The position numbers and the translations under genes were made by a program. A DNA stretch of 64,000 nucleotides, taken from positions 1 through 64,000 of the forward strand of contig CADEEZ010000004.1 in assembly GCA_902826485.1 (NCBI GenBank), given 5' to 3'. Under the pieces are notes generated by a model, which was not told the DNA's origin, ran no database searches, and saw only the letters and a program-made list of their open reading frames with translations. Position 1 is the stretch's first letter, and every line of letters starts with the position of its first letter. The DNA comes from an uncultured Gammaproteobacteria bacterium (GTDB lineage: Bacteria > Pseudomonadota > Gammaproteobacteria > Berkiellales > Berkiellaceae). Positions 34,758 to 43,665 of this stretch are shown one piece after another.

Positions 34758-35780
34758 TCAAATGTCAAGACTTGACCCCATTCCCCCTTTACATAAAGCT
34801 ATAAATTCTTTTAACAAATTACTGAGTTTCCAATGCTGAAATGACATCAATCTCTCTTTACCACATGCCATCATAAATCTATATTGGTACGATATCCCAT
34901 AAACCATATGTAATAATTGTGCGATTTTTAAAGCATCTGATAAATGTTCTTTAGAGTCAAAAAAATTCATATAATTTTTAAAACAAGCATCTTTAATTCT
35001 TAGATACGTATCATCGTTATCTGTTAGTCCATGATGTTTTTTTATTTGCTCTAAACAATTTAACAAAGAAAAAAATGGATGTGAAATCACAATTTCACCC
35101 AAATCAATGATAGTGATAGCTTGTGATTTATCGTCTATGAGCGTGTTGTTGTCATTAAAATCAGGTTGAACAATGGTTTGTTTGATAGAATAGTCAGACA
35201 TTTTTTTGCATAAATTCGAAATCTTTGGAAGCAGCGCCTCCAATTTACTAATTTCTACTTCAGATAGACCCTCTGCTATTAATAAATCATGTTGTGAAAT
35301 TAATTCTTTGTATAAACCAGGCAATTTATCAAGTCGATAGTCAGGAACGCTAATATCAAGAAAAACATCTACCCTTTCTGCAACCGATATCTGAAGTGAT
35401 GTAAATTGTTCAATTGCCCTGCAAAGCAATGCTTCATCAAATTTCTTTTTTAAAATTTCTCGTAATGACCGACCTGCGTCTTTCATTAAAAAACAATTTA
35501 ATTCGGCACTGTGTGCGATAACGGTTGGAACAGAAGCATGAAATTGATCATGCAAAATTTGAATAATTTCTCTCTCCAATGCAAACAATTCTGGCGTCTG
35601 CTTTAAATAGACATAACCATCGGTTGTTTCAAAACGGACCAGATAAGACCAAGGTGTGTTTATTACATTTTCTGGCAAATTGCTTTTTAGTGTGTATCCA
35701 AGAGATAAAAGTTGTTTGCAACCCCATTGGATAATTTCTTTATTCAGATTGTCATTCCCTGAAACTAATTCAGTTTTCAT
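34758..35780 (-). CDS. APH/choline-kinase-fold phosphotransferase, paralogue C (His-to-Gln in catalytic loop)
   Basis: About 340 residues. It shares TPWSYLVRF, VYLKQTPELF, NCFLMKDAG, DYRLDKLPGLY and HPFFSL with the proteins at 2520 and 7376. The catalytic loop reads QPDFNDNN: the usual histidine is replaced by glutamine, while the catalytic Asp and Asn remain; the metal motif is DLGE. It may still be active. The ATG at 35780 has AGGAAG 7 nt upstream and is preferred over a TTG at 35810. It follows the LD-carboxypeptidase gene after 26 nt. Confidence 0.85.
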   Translation of the reverse strand: MKTELVSGNDNLNKEIIQWGCKQLLSLGYTLKSNLPENVINTPWSYLVRFETTDGYVYLKQTPELFALEREIIQILHDQFHASVPTVIAHSAELNCFLMKDAGRSLREILKKKFDEALLCRAIEQFTSLQISVAERVDVFLDISVPDYRLDKLPGLYKELISQHDLLIAEGLSEVEISKLEALLPKISNLCKKMSDYSIKQTIVQPDFNDNNTLIDDKSQAITIIDLGEIVISHPFFSLLNCLEQIKKHHGLTDNDDTYLRIKDACFKNYMNFFDSKEHLSDALKIAQLLHMVYGISYQYRFMMACGKERLMSFQHWKLSNLLKEFIALCKGGMGSSLDI

Positions 35781-35806
35781 AATTTGCTTCCTTTTATTTC
35801 GCTGAT

Positions 35807-36724
35807 TCAATCATCGAAAATAATGTCCAATCTACAATTTGTCGCATCTAAGGTTGCCATTTGCCCAATCGGTAAAACATACCTGCTTTCTGTATGACCA
35901 TATGGAAACCCACTAATACATGGCACATTAATTCGCTTGCACCAAAAATCAATTACCTCTTCTGTTGTTCCCCCTTGGGCTGAAAAATGCTGGGCCGTAC
36001 ATTCAGTAAACGTTCCAATAACAACGCCTGATACATTGTTTAATATCCCTGCTACATACAATTGCGAAAACATTCCTTCCACAATGTAAGGCTCTATCCC
36101 TACATCCTCAATCACTAAAATCTTATTAGAAAAATCTGGTTGATAAGGTGTGCCCATGAGATTTAGGATACACATCAAATTTCCAGCGATCAGAGGTGCT
36201 GCAACGCTACCATGATTAACCGTTGATCCTCCATGGATGGAGTAGCTTTCTTTATTTAAACAGTGTGTTAAAGTGCTTAATATTCTATTATCTATTGCAG
36301 CGTCTTTGATATCACTACAATTGAAACCAGTAAAAGATATACCCCCAGTTTTAGTATATATTCCTAGCTGCAAAGCAGTAGCGTCACTATACCCGATTAT
36401 TGGTTTAGGATTTTTGCGAATAACGTCGTAATCTAGCAAAGGCAATGTTCTAATTGAACAAGTGCCGCCATTAGTCGTGATTATAGCTGACACGTCCGAG
36501 TCTTTGAAAAAAGACATAATATCTTCAGCTCGTTCTTCATCTGTTCCAGCAGAAAATAGTTCAGCTTTTTGACTATTTTTACCGACTTTTACTTTAAAGC
36601 CTTCTTTTTCAAAGTAAGCAATTGAGGCTTCAATCAACCCTGGAGAAACAGGACTTGATGGGGCAATTAGGCCGATTGTATCGCCTTTTTTTATTGGTTC
36701 TGAAACGATATTTTTAGCCTTCAT
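35807..36724 (-). CDS. LD-carboxypeptidase (S66 family, LdcA/MccF-like)
   Basis: 305 residues. The serine nucleophile is in IIGYSDATALQLG (about 118-130), and the Glu and His of the Ser-Glu-His triad are likely those in VIEDVGIEPYIVEGMFSQL and FPYGHTESR. LdcA removes the terminal D-Ala from muropeptides during wall recycling, while MccF-type members inactivate microcin C7. With no signal peptide it is cytoplasmic, compatible with both. It is upstream of the paralogue C phosphotransferase. Confidence 0.92.
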   Translation of the reverse strand: MKAKNIVSEPIKKGDTIGLIAPSSPVSPGLIEASIAYFEKEGFKVKVGKNSQKAELFSAGTDEERAEDIMSFFKDSDVSAIITTNGGTCSIRTLPLLDYDVIRKNPKPIIGYSDATALQLGIYTKTGGISFTGFNCSDIKDAAIDNRILSTLTHCLNKESYSIHGGSTVNHGSVAAPLIAGNLMCILNLMGTPYQPDFSNKILVIEDVGIEPYIVEGMFSQLYVAGILNNVSGVVIGTFTECTAQHFSAQGGTTEEVIDFWCKRINVPCISGFPYGHTESRYVLPIGQMATLDATNCRLDIIFDD

Positions 36725-36775
36725 ATTTTAATCCGTAAACCATTCAATGATTAATTTTCGATTGTCTCGTCACAT

Positions 36776-37213
36776 CTACAAAACCTTTTTCATGTAATAC
36801 CGTTTGTGGCCTGGCGGACAATCTTCAAGAACACCAAAAATTTCATACCCATGCTTAAGGTAAAAATCTTTAGCTTGAAAATCAAAGGTATCGAGATGAA
36901 CCAATTTAGCTCCCATAATCTTAGTTTCATTTTCTACTTTATTCAGCAATAAACTGCCTAAACCTTTGTCTCTATAATTTTCATCAACAAAAAGCACATT
37001 AATTGCTAGGCACTTACCAAGGTAAAAACAACTTCTTATACCTGCTATAATATTTCCGTTTTCTTTAAAAACGTAATCCTTTAAAACTTCAGCATCACCG
37101 TGAAATGAAACTTGCTTAACATTAAATGCATCCATCTTCTCATTCAGTGATTCAGCCTCTACGCTGGAAGCAGAAAACATTTTATAAGGGAAATTCTGTG
37201 TACTAAAACTCAT
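36776..37213 (-). CDS. GNAT family N-acetyltransferase
   Basis: 145 residues. INVLFVDENYRDKGLGSLLLNKVENE (about 70-95) is the acetyl-CoA motif and AKDFYLKHGYEIFGVLEDCP the end. Members with this ending (GVLEDCPPGHKRYYMKK) act on small amines such as polyamine-like or unknown substrates. The ATG overlaps the stop of a 51-codon ORF upstream (ATGA). Confidence 0.88.
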   Translation of the reverse strand: MSFSTQNFPYKMFSASSVEAESLNEKMDAFNVKQVSFHGDAEVLKDYVFKENGNIIAGIRSCFYLGKCLAINVLFVDENYRDKGLGSLLLNKVENETKIMGAKLVHLDTFDFQAKDFYLKHGYEIFGVLEDCPPGHKRYYMKKVL

Positions 37214-37365
37214 AATGCCTTCCTAATAAAAATTCTTGAATGTTCACGCCAGTACTTTTTTATCTCGCCCATAGGTTCATTAAATGAAATCAAGCCTTCC
37301 ATGACAACATCATTATCAACCTGACTAGGTTCATGATCCACAATATTGTGGAATATATTACTCAT
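37210..37365 (-). CDS. Small coupled ORF, 51 codons, function unknown
   Basis: Starts ATG at 37365 and ends TGA at 37210-37212. The product begins MSNIFHNIVDHEPSQVDND and ends EHSRIFIRKAL. The start overlaps the last codons of the kinase at 37358 by 8 nt (GAGAAAAAG just upstream) and the stop overlaps the GNAT start by 4 nt. That double overlap strongly suggests translation as a real gene between two neighbours. The sequence is not a recognised family; it could be a shortened protein. An unusual feature is the near-palindromic CACAATATTGTG. Confidence 0.6.
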   Translation of the reverse strand: MSNIFHNIVDHEPSQVDNDVVMEGLISFNEPMGEIKKYWREHSRIFIRKAL

Positions 37366-37888
37366 CTTTTTCTCGATTTAAATTTACTTTAAAACTCTGT
37401 AAATCATTATCTTTTCTAATTTCGATAAAATGTGTATTAGGATATTTGGTTTTAAATAAATTAAGCTGCGCATCCACCCTATTTTGAAAATTCCACAGAT
37501 AGGGTATTAGCCCTAAAGGCAGTCTTTCTTTACAGCCATCAGCCCTATCTTCAATTTCAGTATTTTTATCCCATACTCTTTTAAAAATTCGCCATAAACA
37601 AATATACCGGGGATAATTAAAATATAAAACTAAATCAGCTTTAGCATATCGCATTTCTAACGATTTAGTGCTGTTCCCATCGATTATCCATGCTGGCTTA
37701 TCTACTATCGATTGCTGAATAGTTAAAAATTCTTGAAAATCACGTGGCGCCCAATTAGACACAAAAAAATATTTGTCTACATGGTATAGGGGTAAATTTA
37801 ATTTTTTATGTAACTCGAACGCAAAAGTTGATTTGCCACTACCTGGACGGCCAAATATCATGATTTTTTGGGGAGATGAATTTATCAT
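37358..37888 (-). CDS. P-loop kinase, topology-modulation/adenylate-kinase-like
   Basis: 176 residues. Walker A GRPGSGKSTFAFEL (about 12-25) is followed by PLYHVDKYFFVSNWAPRDFQEF and WIIDGNSTKSLEMRYAKADLVLYFNYPR, the signature of the FlaR-type DNA topology modulation / small adenylate-kinase-like family. The family is thought to phosphorylate small molecules or nucleotides; function not known. It is the first gene of a coupled three-gene run (kinase, small ORF, GNAT). Confidence 0.85.
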   Translation of the reverse strand: MINSSPQKIMIFGRPGSGKSTFAFELHKKLNLPLYHVDKYFFVSNWAPRDFQEFLTIQQSIVDKPAWIIDGNSTKSLEMRYAKADLVLYFNYPRYICLWRIFKRVWDKNTEIEDRADGCKERLPLGLIPYLWNFQNRVDAQLNLFKTKYPNTHFIEIRKDNDLQSFKVNLNREKDE

Positions 37889-38049
37889 AAAGATTTTAAA
37901 TTTAAATTAACCCTCTTTAGTTGAACACATTATAAATCAAGTAAACTAAATATTATTTTTAGCTATTAATTTAACTCTACTATATAATATAAAATATAGC
38001 AGTAGTGACTATAATTTATAGCGCGAGTTGGTAAAAGGACACTAGAACA

Positions 38050-39024
38050 ATGACTGAAGAAAAAAAAGCTAAACAAATAACCAATTTTTCATATTGGTTT
38101 TTTGGTGGTTTTTGTCTCTTATTGATTACGCTAAAACTCACTACCCCTTTACTCACGATTCTTTTTTCATTTTTAGCCTTACAGTTTTTTAAGATACGGG
38201 GTTATCGAACCATTTCAATTGTCCTTTTTTTTCTTATGGTCATCGCTATTTTTTTAGGGTTCGCCTATTCGATTAATCACGTGGTGATAACCCTTCCGGG
38301 CATTGTAGAAAAAGCACTCCCTGCGATTATTCACTTAGCAGATTCTTACGAAATTAAATTGCCTTTCACCGATCTTGAAGGCCTTAAAACCACTTCAGTT
38401 TATATCCTTAGAACCGAATTATCTTCTTTCGCTAGTTTTGCCAAACTCGCCTCTAAAGAGTTTATCTATTTAATAATTGGGATTGCTATTGCTGTAGGCT
38501 TATTTGTGACACCCAAAATTGATATTGAAAACGAAAAAAATACCTCCCATAAGAATCTCTATTCTGTGGCATGTTTATCTATTCATGATCGTTTCACCAA
38601 TTTCTTTTTAGTTTTTAAAAAGGTCATGGGCGCTCAAATTATTATTTCTTTGATTAATACTTTTTTTACCGGCATATTTCTGTATGTAGAGAACTTACCT
38701 CATTTCGAATTATTGCTCGCAGTAACTTTTTTGTGTGGCTTGCTGCCTATTATCGGCAATATCATCAGTAATGGTATTATTTTTTTCGTCGCGGCGACTA
38801 TTTCTTCGACCGTTGCCATTCATGCTTTAGTATTTCTAATCGTTCTTCATAAAGCCGAATATTTTTTAAACTCGAAAATTATTGGCCGCGCCATCAAAAA
38901 CCCGATGTGGCTAACCTTGCTGGCCTTAGTGATTGGGGAGAGATTGATGGGCATACCAGGGCTCATATTAGCCCCTGTATTTTTAAATTATATTAAGCAA
39001 GAAACAAGGCCAATTAAGGTTTGA
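38050..39024 (+). CDS. AI-2E family transporter (PerM/YdiK type)
   Basis: 324 residues with about eight hydrophobic helices, a periplasmic/cytoplasmic loop around residues 85-150, and the conserved end LALVIGERLMGIPGLILAPVFLNYIK typical of the family. These membrane proteins have been linked to AI-2 export, Na+/H+ exchange or permease roles; the substrate here is unknown. It is a single-gene unit. Confidence 0.88.
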   Translation: MTEEKKAKQITNFSYWFFGGFCLLLITLKLTTPLLTILFSFLALQFFKIRGYRTISIVLFFLMVIAIFLGFAYSINHVVITLPGIVEKALPAIIHLADSYEIKLPFTDLEGLKTTSVYILRTELSSFASFAKLASKEFIYLIIGIAIAVGLFVTPKIDIENEKNTSHKNLYSVACLSIHDRFTNFFLVFKKVMGAQIIISLINTFFTGIFLYVENLPHFELLLAVTFLCGLLPIIGNIISNGIIFFVAATISSTVAIHALVFLIVLHKAEYFLNSKIIGRAIKNPMWLTLLALVIGERLMGIPGLILAPVFLNYIKQETRPIKV

Positions 39025-39059
39025 AGTTGCGACTAAAATACTAATATTTGATAAATAAT

Positions 39060-39431
39060 TTAGTATTTTTTTCTTTTGCCATATTGTGGGTTTTTACCGT
39101 TAAATTTACTTTCTATTTTTGCATGCTTATTTGAAGCTTGATGTTCATCGGTGTATTTGTTAAAAACAGGAGTAAGCGGCGGATTGCTATTGCTCAGCAA
39201 TGGATTTAATACTGCTTGCTGACATTTTTCAAACTCTTGTAATTCTTGTAATTTGCATAATGCCTGTAGTTCTAGCAGTTGTTGTGGGTGTTGTAACCCC
39301 AACAATAACATTTCAGCTTGTACTACCAGACAATCCTGTGAACTACTTAAATCCCTATTTTTTTGGCATTGAGAAACCCATTTTGAAAATTTTCTATTAT
39401 TTTCTTGTGTCCATTCTAGGTGACGATCCAC
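39060..39431 (-). CDS. Hypothetical protein, Gln/Leu-rich
   Basis: 123 residues starting at a GTG with AGAGAGGAAG upstream; a stop codon lies in frame above the GTG. The middle is a Leu/Gln-rich helical stretch (LLLGLQHPQQLLELQALCKLQEL), followed by a polar basic tail ending GKRKKY. No family is recognised and no membrane segment is visible. It could be a small regulatory or secreted protein; coding status is likely but not certain. Confidence 0.5.
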   Translation of the reverse strand: MDRHLEWTQENNRKFSKWVSQCQKNRDLSSSQDCLVVQAEMLLLGLQHPQQLLELQALCKLQELQEFEKCQQAVLNPLLSNSNPPLTPVFNKYTDEHQASNKHAKIESKFNGKNPQYGKRKKY

Positions 39432-39469
39432 AGCTGCTTCCTCTCTTAAATTCTTAAATTACCGAATAA

Positions 39470-40345
39470 TTAACAACCATATAACTCTGGGTAACGAAAA
39501 TGTTTACCCTGAAATACAAATTTATCAGAAACCATCATACAAGAATCGGGTTTAGCCAATGTGGCTTTATAGTCTTTCTCATCTAAAAACTTATCAGGAC
39601 AAAATTGTAATATAATTTTTTCAAAATGATCTGGAATTAACTCAACAACATCTGAAAAATTACGCTGTTCTGAGCTGATAATTTCTTTTATATAAAGTGC
39701 ACCATCTGTTATATCAAAAATAATGAGCGTATTTAATTTTTCTGAGTAGACTATTTTTCTGCCCATTGTATTAAGAATAAAAAGCGACTGACCATATTTA
39801 TTAAAAACACTAAGTTGATTTGATAACGGCACACGACTAAACAATAAATTTTCTACTATTTTTAAATCAGCAGGGTTGTCTAAATGTAAAATTCTTAAAT
39901 CAGAATTATTTGTGTTAAATTTAATTTTTTCAGTCACAACAAAATCATACTCTGGCAGCATTATTTTATAAGGATAATTTTTATATAAATATGGCTTTTC
40001 TGTAAATAATATTGAAGAATCAAAATTAGCCTCTAGATAAGGCATTACCTCTTGCATAAGTTGCTTAAAATGGCCTTTACCTCTGTGCTCCGGCTTCACA
40101 CAAACAGCATGAATAGCAGCAGTATGATGCTCTTTTTCATTAAGCATTAACGTTATGGGCAGTACCCCCGCATGAGCAATGATTTCACCTTTTTGTTCAA
40201 CAATAAAAGGCGTAGATGCTTCAGACCAAGAAGCATTATATTTCGAGCCGCTCAGCGCAAATTCTTGGCATCCAGGGAAAACTTCATTGATTAGGTTCAT
40301 GCAGCGTTGAAAGAGAAGGGGATCTTGAGAATAATCAGCAAGCAT
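39470..40345 (-). CDS. GNAT acetyltransferase, Eis-like, two-domain
   Basis: About 291 residues. The GNAT domain (residues 1-150) has the motif VCVKPEHRGKGHFKQLMQEVMPYLE, and a C-terminal region of about 140 residues resembles the second part of Eis-type acetyltransferases. The open frame continues upstream into the tRNA-Ser gene, so the longer reading is an artefact; the ATG at 40345, with AGGAG 11 nt upstream, is the most plausible start. It lies 57 nt downstream of the tRNA. Confidence 0.8.
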   Translation of the reverse strand: MLADYSQDPLLFQRCMNLINEVFPGCQEFALSGSKYNASWSEASTPFIVEQKGEIIAHAGVLPITLMLNEKEHHTAAIHAVCVKPEHRGKGHFKQLMQEVMPYLEANFDSSILFTEKPYLYKNYPYKIMLPEYDFVVTEKIKFNTNNSDLRILHLDNPADLKIVENLLFSRVPLSNQLSVFNKYGQSLFILNTMGRKIVYSEKLNTLIIFDITDGALYIKEIISSEQRNFSDVVELIPDHFEKIILQFCPDKFLDEKDYKATLAKPDSCMMVSDKFVFQGKHFRYPELYGC

Positions 40346-40402
40346 CGTTTTAGCAGCTCCTACTAAAGTGTCTCGTTGGCCGCCCGCAGGGCATATTATA
40401 AT

Positions 40403-40489
40403 CGGAGAGGGAGGGATTCGAACCCTCGGTACCGGTGAAGGTACAACGGTTTTCGAGACCGTCCCATTAAACCACTCTGGCACCTCTCC
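40403..40489 (-). tRNA. tRNA-Ser (CGA)
   Basis: Acceptor stem GGAGAGG/CCTCTCC with discriminator G, a long variable arm (GTACCTTCACCGGTACC region), T-arm GGGTTCGAATCCC, and anticodon stem ACGGT around loop CTCGAAA (anticodon CGA). 87 nt, class II structure. CCA is not encoded in the genome. Confidence 0.97.
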
Positions 40490-40591
40490 CAAAGATATTG
40501 TTTGCGAATAATACGTGAGTTTCATAAACTCTGCAAAATCGAAATGATTTTATTGATAACGTTATTTGATTAACTAATTTTGGAAAAATAC

Positions 40592-41941
40592 ATGTCTGAA
40601 CCTTGTGACTTTCACAAAAAACCTTTGATTATCTTCGAATTAAATGAATTTAATGAGGATTTGCTAGAAACAGCGGCGAAACAGCATGATTTAAAAAATA
40701 TTTTAGCGTTATTAAACTATCCCAAAACGCGAATTAACCCTAAAAGCACACTGGGAAAACTAGATTCAACCCCTTGTGAACGTTGGGAAACGCTTCATAC
40801 GGGCCTTGCTCTCAGTATTCATGGGGTAAGTCACCTTGGCCGACAATACAATCCACATCGACCTATGCCTTACTGGGATAAGCTCTTAGCAAAGGGGCAC
40901 TCTGTTGGCATTTGGGGTGTCATGAATGCTAAAAAACCTAAAAGCGACCAAAGTAAATTCTTTGTGCCCGATTTTTGGCAATCAAAAGAAAATACCTATC
41001 CTAAGTCACTTGCTAATTTTATTGCCCTACCCAAATATATAGGCAAAAATTTTCCCAGCTTTGCCCCAGATGTGCTGCTACGCAACCTTTTTAAATTTAT
41101 GGCCTTTATTAAAAATAGTGGTATGGGGAAAAAAATAACCCTTGAAATTACCCGATTATTATTTCAATTAATCCATACCGCACCCCGCACTTTATTATTT
41201 GTTTGTTTCTATGATTTAATCAGTTGTATGCTATTTTGCGCTCAACTTAAAAAAAATCCTGTTCATCTTTCTGTTTTTTTTGCAAATTCACTTGCCTATT
41301 TACAACATTACTATTGGAAGCAAGGGAAGTGGGTCACTACTGCACCTCTGTTACATGGCTTAAAAATAATCGATAGAATGGTCGGCATGTTAAGGCAATT
41401 TGAGCATTCTCATCATATCGTGTTAATCAATGGCCTCACACAAGAAAACAGACAATATCAACCTGAAAAATGGGTTTATAAAATAAAAGATCCCAGCCAA
41501 TTTTTTAGATATATGGCCCTTGCGCCAACTATCGTTGATCCTTTATCCCCTCATGAAGGGATTGTTTATTTCAATAATGCCATAGCGTGTGAGCAGGCGT
41601 GTGAAGTGCTCAATCAATCTACTTTATCTGGCGTTTCACTTTTTTTAGCTAAACAATTAGACAATCATCCTCAAGGCTTGCATTACGATATTATTTTAAA
41701 TAAAGCCGTGACCAAAGAAGATTTTTTTATGCTCAATGGTACAGAATTTAGATTTTGTAAATATTTTAAGCCCGTTTATACTTTAACAGGTAGCCATGAT
41801 AATCGTGGCGTTTTATATAGCCAAGGAATAGCGTTTGCTAAAGAAATCACGCCTGAGCTATTTAGTACCTATATCCTAAACTATTATGAGCCGGCACCCA
41901 TGACTGTTGCCCCACTAGCTGATCAGGTGGAATATGCTTAA
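40592..41941 (+). CDS. Alkaline-phosphatase-superfamily (phosphodiesterase-like) protein
   Basis: About 449 residues. IFELNEFNEDLL at the N-terminus, CERWETLHTGLALSIHGVSHLG (nucleophile-like region), LIHTAPRTLLFVCFYD, and a C-terminal GSHDNRGVLYSQGI recall type I phosphodiesterase/nucleotide pyrophosphatase relatives of the AlkP superfamily. The metal ligands are not all assignable. The ATG at 40592 has GGA 7 nt upstream and is preferred over a TTG at 40580. The 3' end overlaps the GT2-GtrA gene by 8 nt, so it may modify or cleave a lipid-linked glycan. Confidence 0.6.
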   Translation: MSEPCDFHKKPLIIFELNEFNEDLLETAAKQHDLKNILALLNYPKTRINPKSTLGKLDSTPCERWETLHTGLALSIHGVSHLGRQYNPHRPMPYWDKLLAKGHSVGIWGVMNAKKPKSDQSKFFVPDFWQSKENTYPKSLANFIALPKYIGKNFPSFAPDVLLRNLFKFMAFIKNSGMGKKITLEITRLLFQLIHTAPRTLLFVCFYDLISCMLFCAQLKKNPVHLSVFFANSLAYLQHYYWKQGKWVTTAPLLHGLKIIDRMVGMLRQFEHSHHIVLINGLTQENRQYQPEKWVYKIKDPSQFFRYMALAPTIVDPLSPHEGIVYFNNAIACEQACEVLNQSTLSGVSLFLAKQLDNHPQGLHYDIILNKAVTKEDFFMLNGTEFRFCKYFKPVYTLTGSHDNRGVLYSQGIAFAKEITPELFSTYILNYYEPAPMTVAPLADQVEYA

Positions 41942-42980
41942 ACCGATTATTGTTATCCCTGCTTTTAGACCCGGAAAAAAACTCCTTGAATTACTTGAAG
42001 CATTAAGTATTCATCACCTGCATTATCATCATATCATTTTAATTAATGATGGCTCAGAAGCAATTTACCACCCTATTTTTGAAGAAGCCAAGCGTTACCC
42101 TCATGTTCAACTATTAACCCACGGTACCAATCTTGGTAAAGGGCAAGCACTCAAGAGTGGCTTTAATTCTATTTTATGCAATAACACTGAATTTGTTTGT
42201 GGGGTGATCACCTGTGATGCCGATGGACAACATCTGGCAGAAGATATTATTGCGGTATGTAACAAATTATCTCTCTCCCCCCAAACATTATGGATAGGCG
42301 CTCGAAACTTTGATTTGCCTCACATTCCGTTCAGAAGTAAATTTGGTAATATTTTAACTCGAAAATTATTTAAATGGTTTGTCGGGCTTGAATTAACCGA
42401 TACGCAATCTGGATTAAGAGGGATCCCGCTTAATTTTCTGGCGCCACTTCTTAAAACACAAACCATCGGTTATGACTTTGAATTGGATATGCTTATGCTG
42501 GTAAAAAAGAACCATATTCCCTTACAAGAGCACCCCATCCAAACCATTTATGAAGAAAAAAATAAATGCTCTCATTTCAACCCCATTATTGATTCGGTCA
42601 AAATTTATTTTGTGTTTTTTAGGTATTTGGCAATTGCCTTGTTAAGTGGCATAGTCGATTATAGCATTTTCACGGCCAGTTATTTTTTAAGTCAAAATAT
42701 ACTGATTGCTGAATTAACCGCTCGACTCATTTCAGGCACAGTCAACTTTGGCCTGAATAAAAAAATGGTCTTTCAGTCGAATGATAAAATTTTGCCTGAA
42801 GCCTTTCGGTATTTAGTATTGTGCTTAATTAATTTAGGTGTGTCTTACAGTTTATTGACGACATTAACCAATTTAGGAACGAACGTGTATTTTAGCAAAA
42901 TTAGCGTCATGATATTTCTGTTTGTCGCCAATTTTGCTATTCAGAAAGTGTTGGTATTTAAGCCGCTCCAAGCCGCTTAG
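41934..42980 (+). CDS. Fused GT2 glycosyltransferase and GtrA membrane domain
   Basis: 348 residues. Residues 1-220 are a DPM1-type GT2 glycosyltransferase with IIVIPAFRPGKKL, LINDGS and the D-x-D ITCDADGQH. Residues about 225-345 are a GtrA domain with four membrane helices (YLAIALLSGIVDYSIFTASYF, LVFK end). Such fusions make polyprenyl-phosphate sugars and help move them across the membrane for surface glycosylation. It overlaps the AlkP-like gene and the 3' end of purC (23 bp convergent overlap). Confidence 0.9.
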   Translation: MLKPIIVIPAFRPGKKLLELLEALSIHHLHYHHIILINDGSEAIYHPIFEEAKRYPHVQLLTHGTNLGKGQALKSGFNSILCNNTEFVCGVITCDADGQHLAEDIIAVCNKLSLSPQTLWIGARNFDLPHIPFRSKFGNILTRKLFKWFVGLELTDTQSGLRGIPLNFLAPLLKTQTIGYDFELDMLMLVKKNHIPLQEHPIQTIYEEKNKCSHFNPIIDSVKIYFVFFRYLAIALLSGIVDYSIFTASYFLSQNILIAELTARLISGTVNFGLNKKMVFQSNDKILPEAFRYLVLCLINLGVSYSLLTTLTNLGTNVYFSKISVMIFLFVANFAIQKVLVFKPLQAA

Positions 42981-43665
42981 CCACCACACTGTAATGCTCA
43001 ATCACTTCGCCTAGATCTTGTCTGAAACGATCTTTATCTAACACTTCTTTGGTTGTGGCATCCCAGAGTCTACAACCATCTGGTGTGAATTCATCTCCCA
43101 ATACAACGGTAGTCCCCATCATGCCAAATTCTAATTTATAATCGACCAACAGCATGTTACTTTGCTCAAACCAAGGTTTTAATACTTGATTAATTTCAAA
43201 AGTAAGGGTTTTCATCACTTGAAGTTGATCTTTTGTTGCCCAATTAAAGGTCTCAATATGGTATTCATTTACCATGGGATCACCGAGTTTGTCATCTTTT
43301 AAGAAAAACTCAAATGTGGGTGGATTAAGCACTCGCCCTTTTTCAATACCATAGCGCTTACATAAATTGCCTGCAGCAAGATTTCTAATAACACACTCAA
43401 TAGGAATCATTTTTAAAGGCCGAACCAAAGATTCTGTTTTGTTTAGTTTTTCAACAAAATGGGTTTGGATACCATGACTCGCTAGCTTTTGCATCACCAC
43501 AGCATTAATCGCATTATTCAACTCGCCTTTGTTGGACAATTTGGCATGTTTTTGGCCATTAAAAGCAGTGGCATCATCCCTAAATTCGCAAATCAATAAA
43601 TTGGGATCGTCTGTTTTATATAAGGTTTTAGATTTACCTGAATATAAGGCTTCTAATTTTTTCAT
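42958..43665 (-). CDS. purC: Phosphoribosylaminoimidazole-succinocarboxamide synthase
   Basis: 235 residues, the usual length of bacterial PurC. LYSGKSKTLYKTDDPN (ATP loop) and ECVIRNLAAGNLCKRYG, LLVDYKLEFG and DEFTPDGCRLWD (metal site) are all intact. The enzyme joins CAIR and aspartate to SAICAR in purine synthesis. The start overlaps the bamC stop by 4 nt, so it is translated with dapA and bamC. Confidence 0.97.
   Translation of the reverse strand: MKKLEALYSGKSKTLYKTDDPNLLICEFRDDATAFNGQKHAKLSNKGELNNAINAVVMQKLASHGIQTHFVEKLNKTESLVRPLKMIPIECVIRNLAAGNLCKRYGIEKGRVLNPPTFEFFLKDDKLGDPMVNEYHIETFNWATKDQLQVMKTLTFEINQVLKPWFEQSNMLLVDYKLEFGMMGTTVVLGDEFTPDGCRLWDATTKEVLDKDRFRQDLGEVIEHYSVVAKRLGAA

Noticed and set aside
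40346-40525. N-terminal extension of the GNAT at 39470 through the tRNA-Ser gene
   Set aside because: The extension is simply translated tRNA sequence; the GNAT fold begins after the ATG at 40345.
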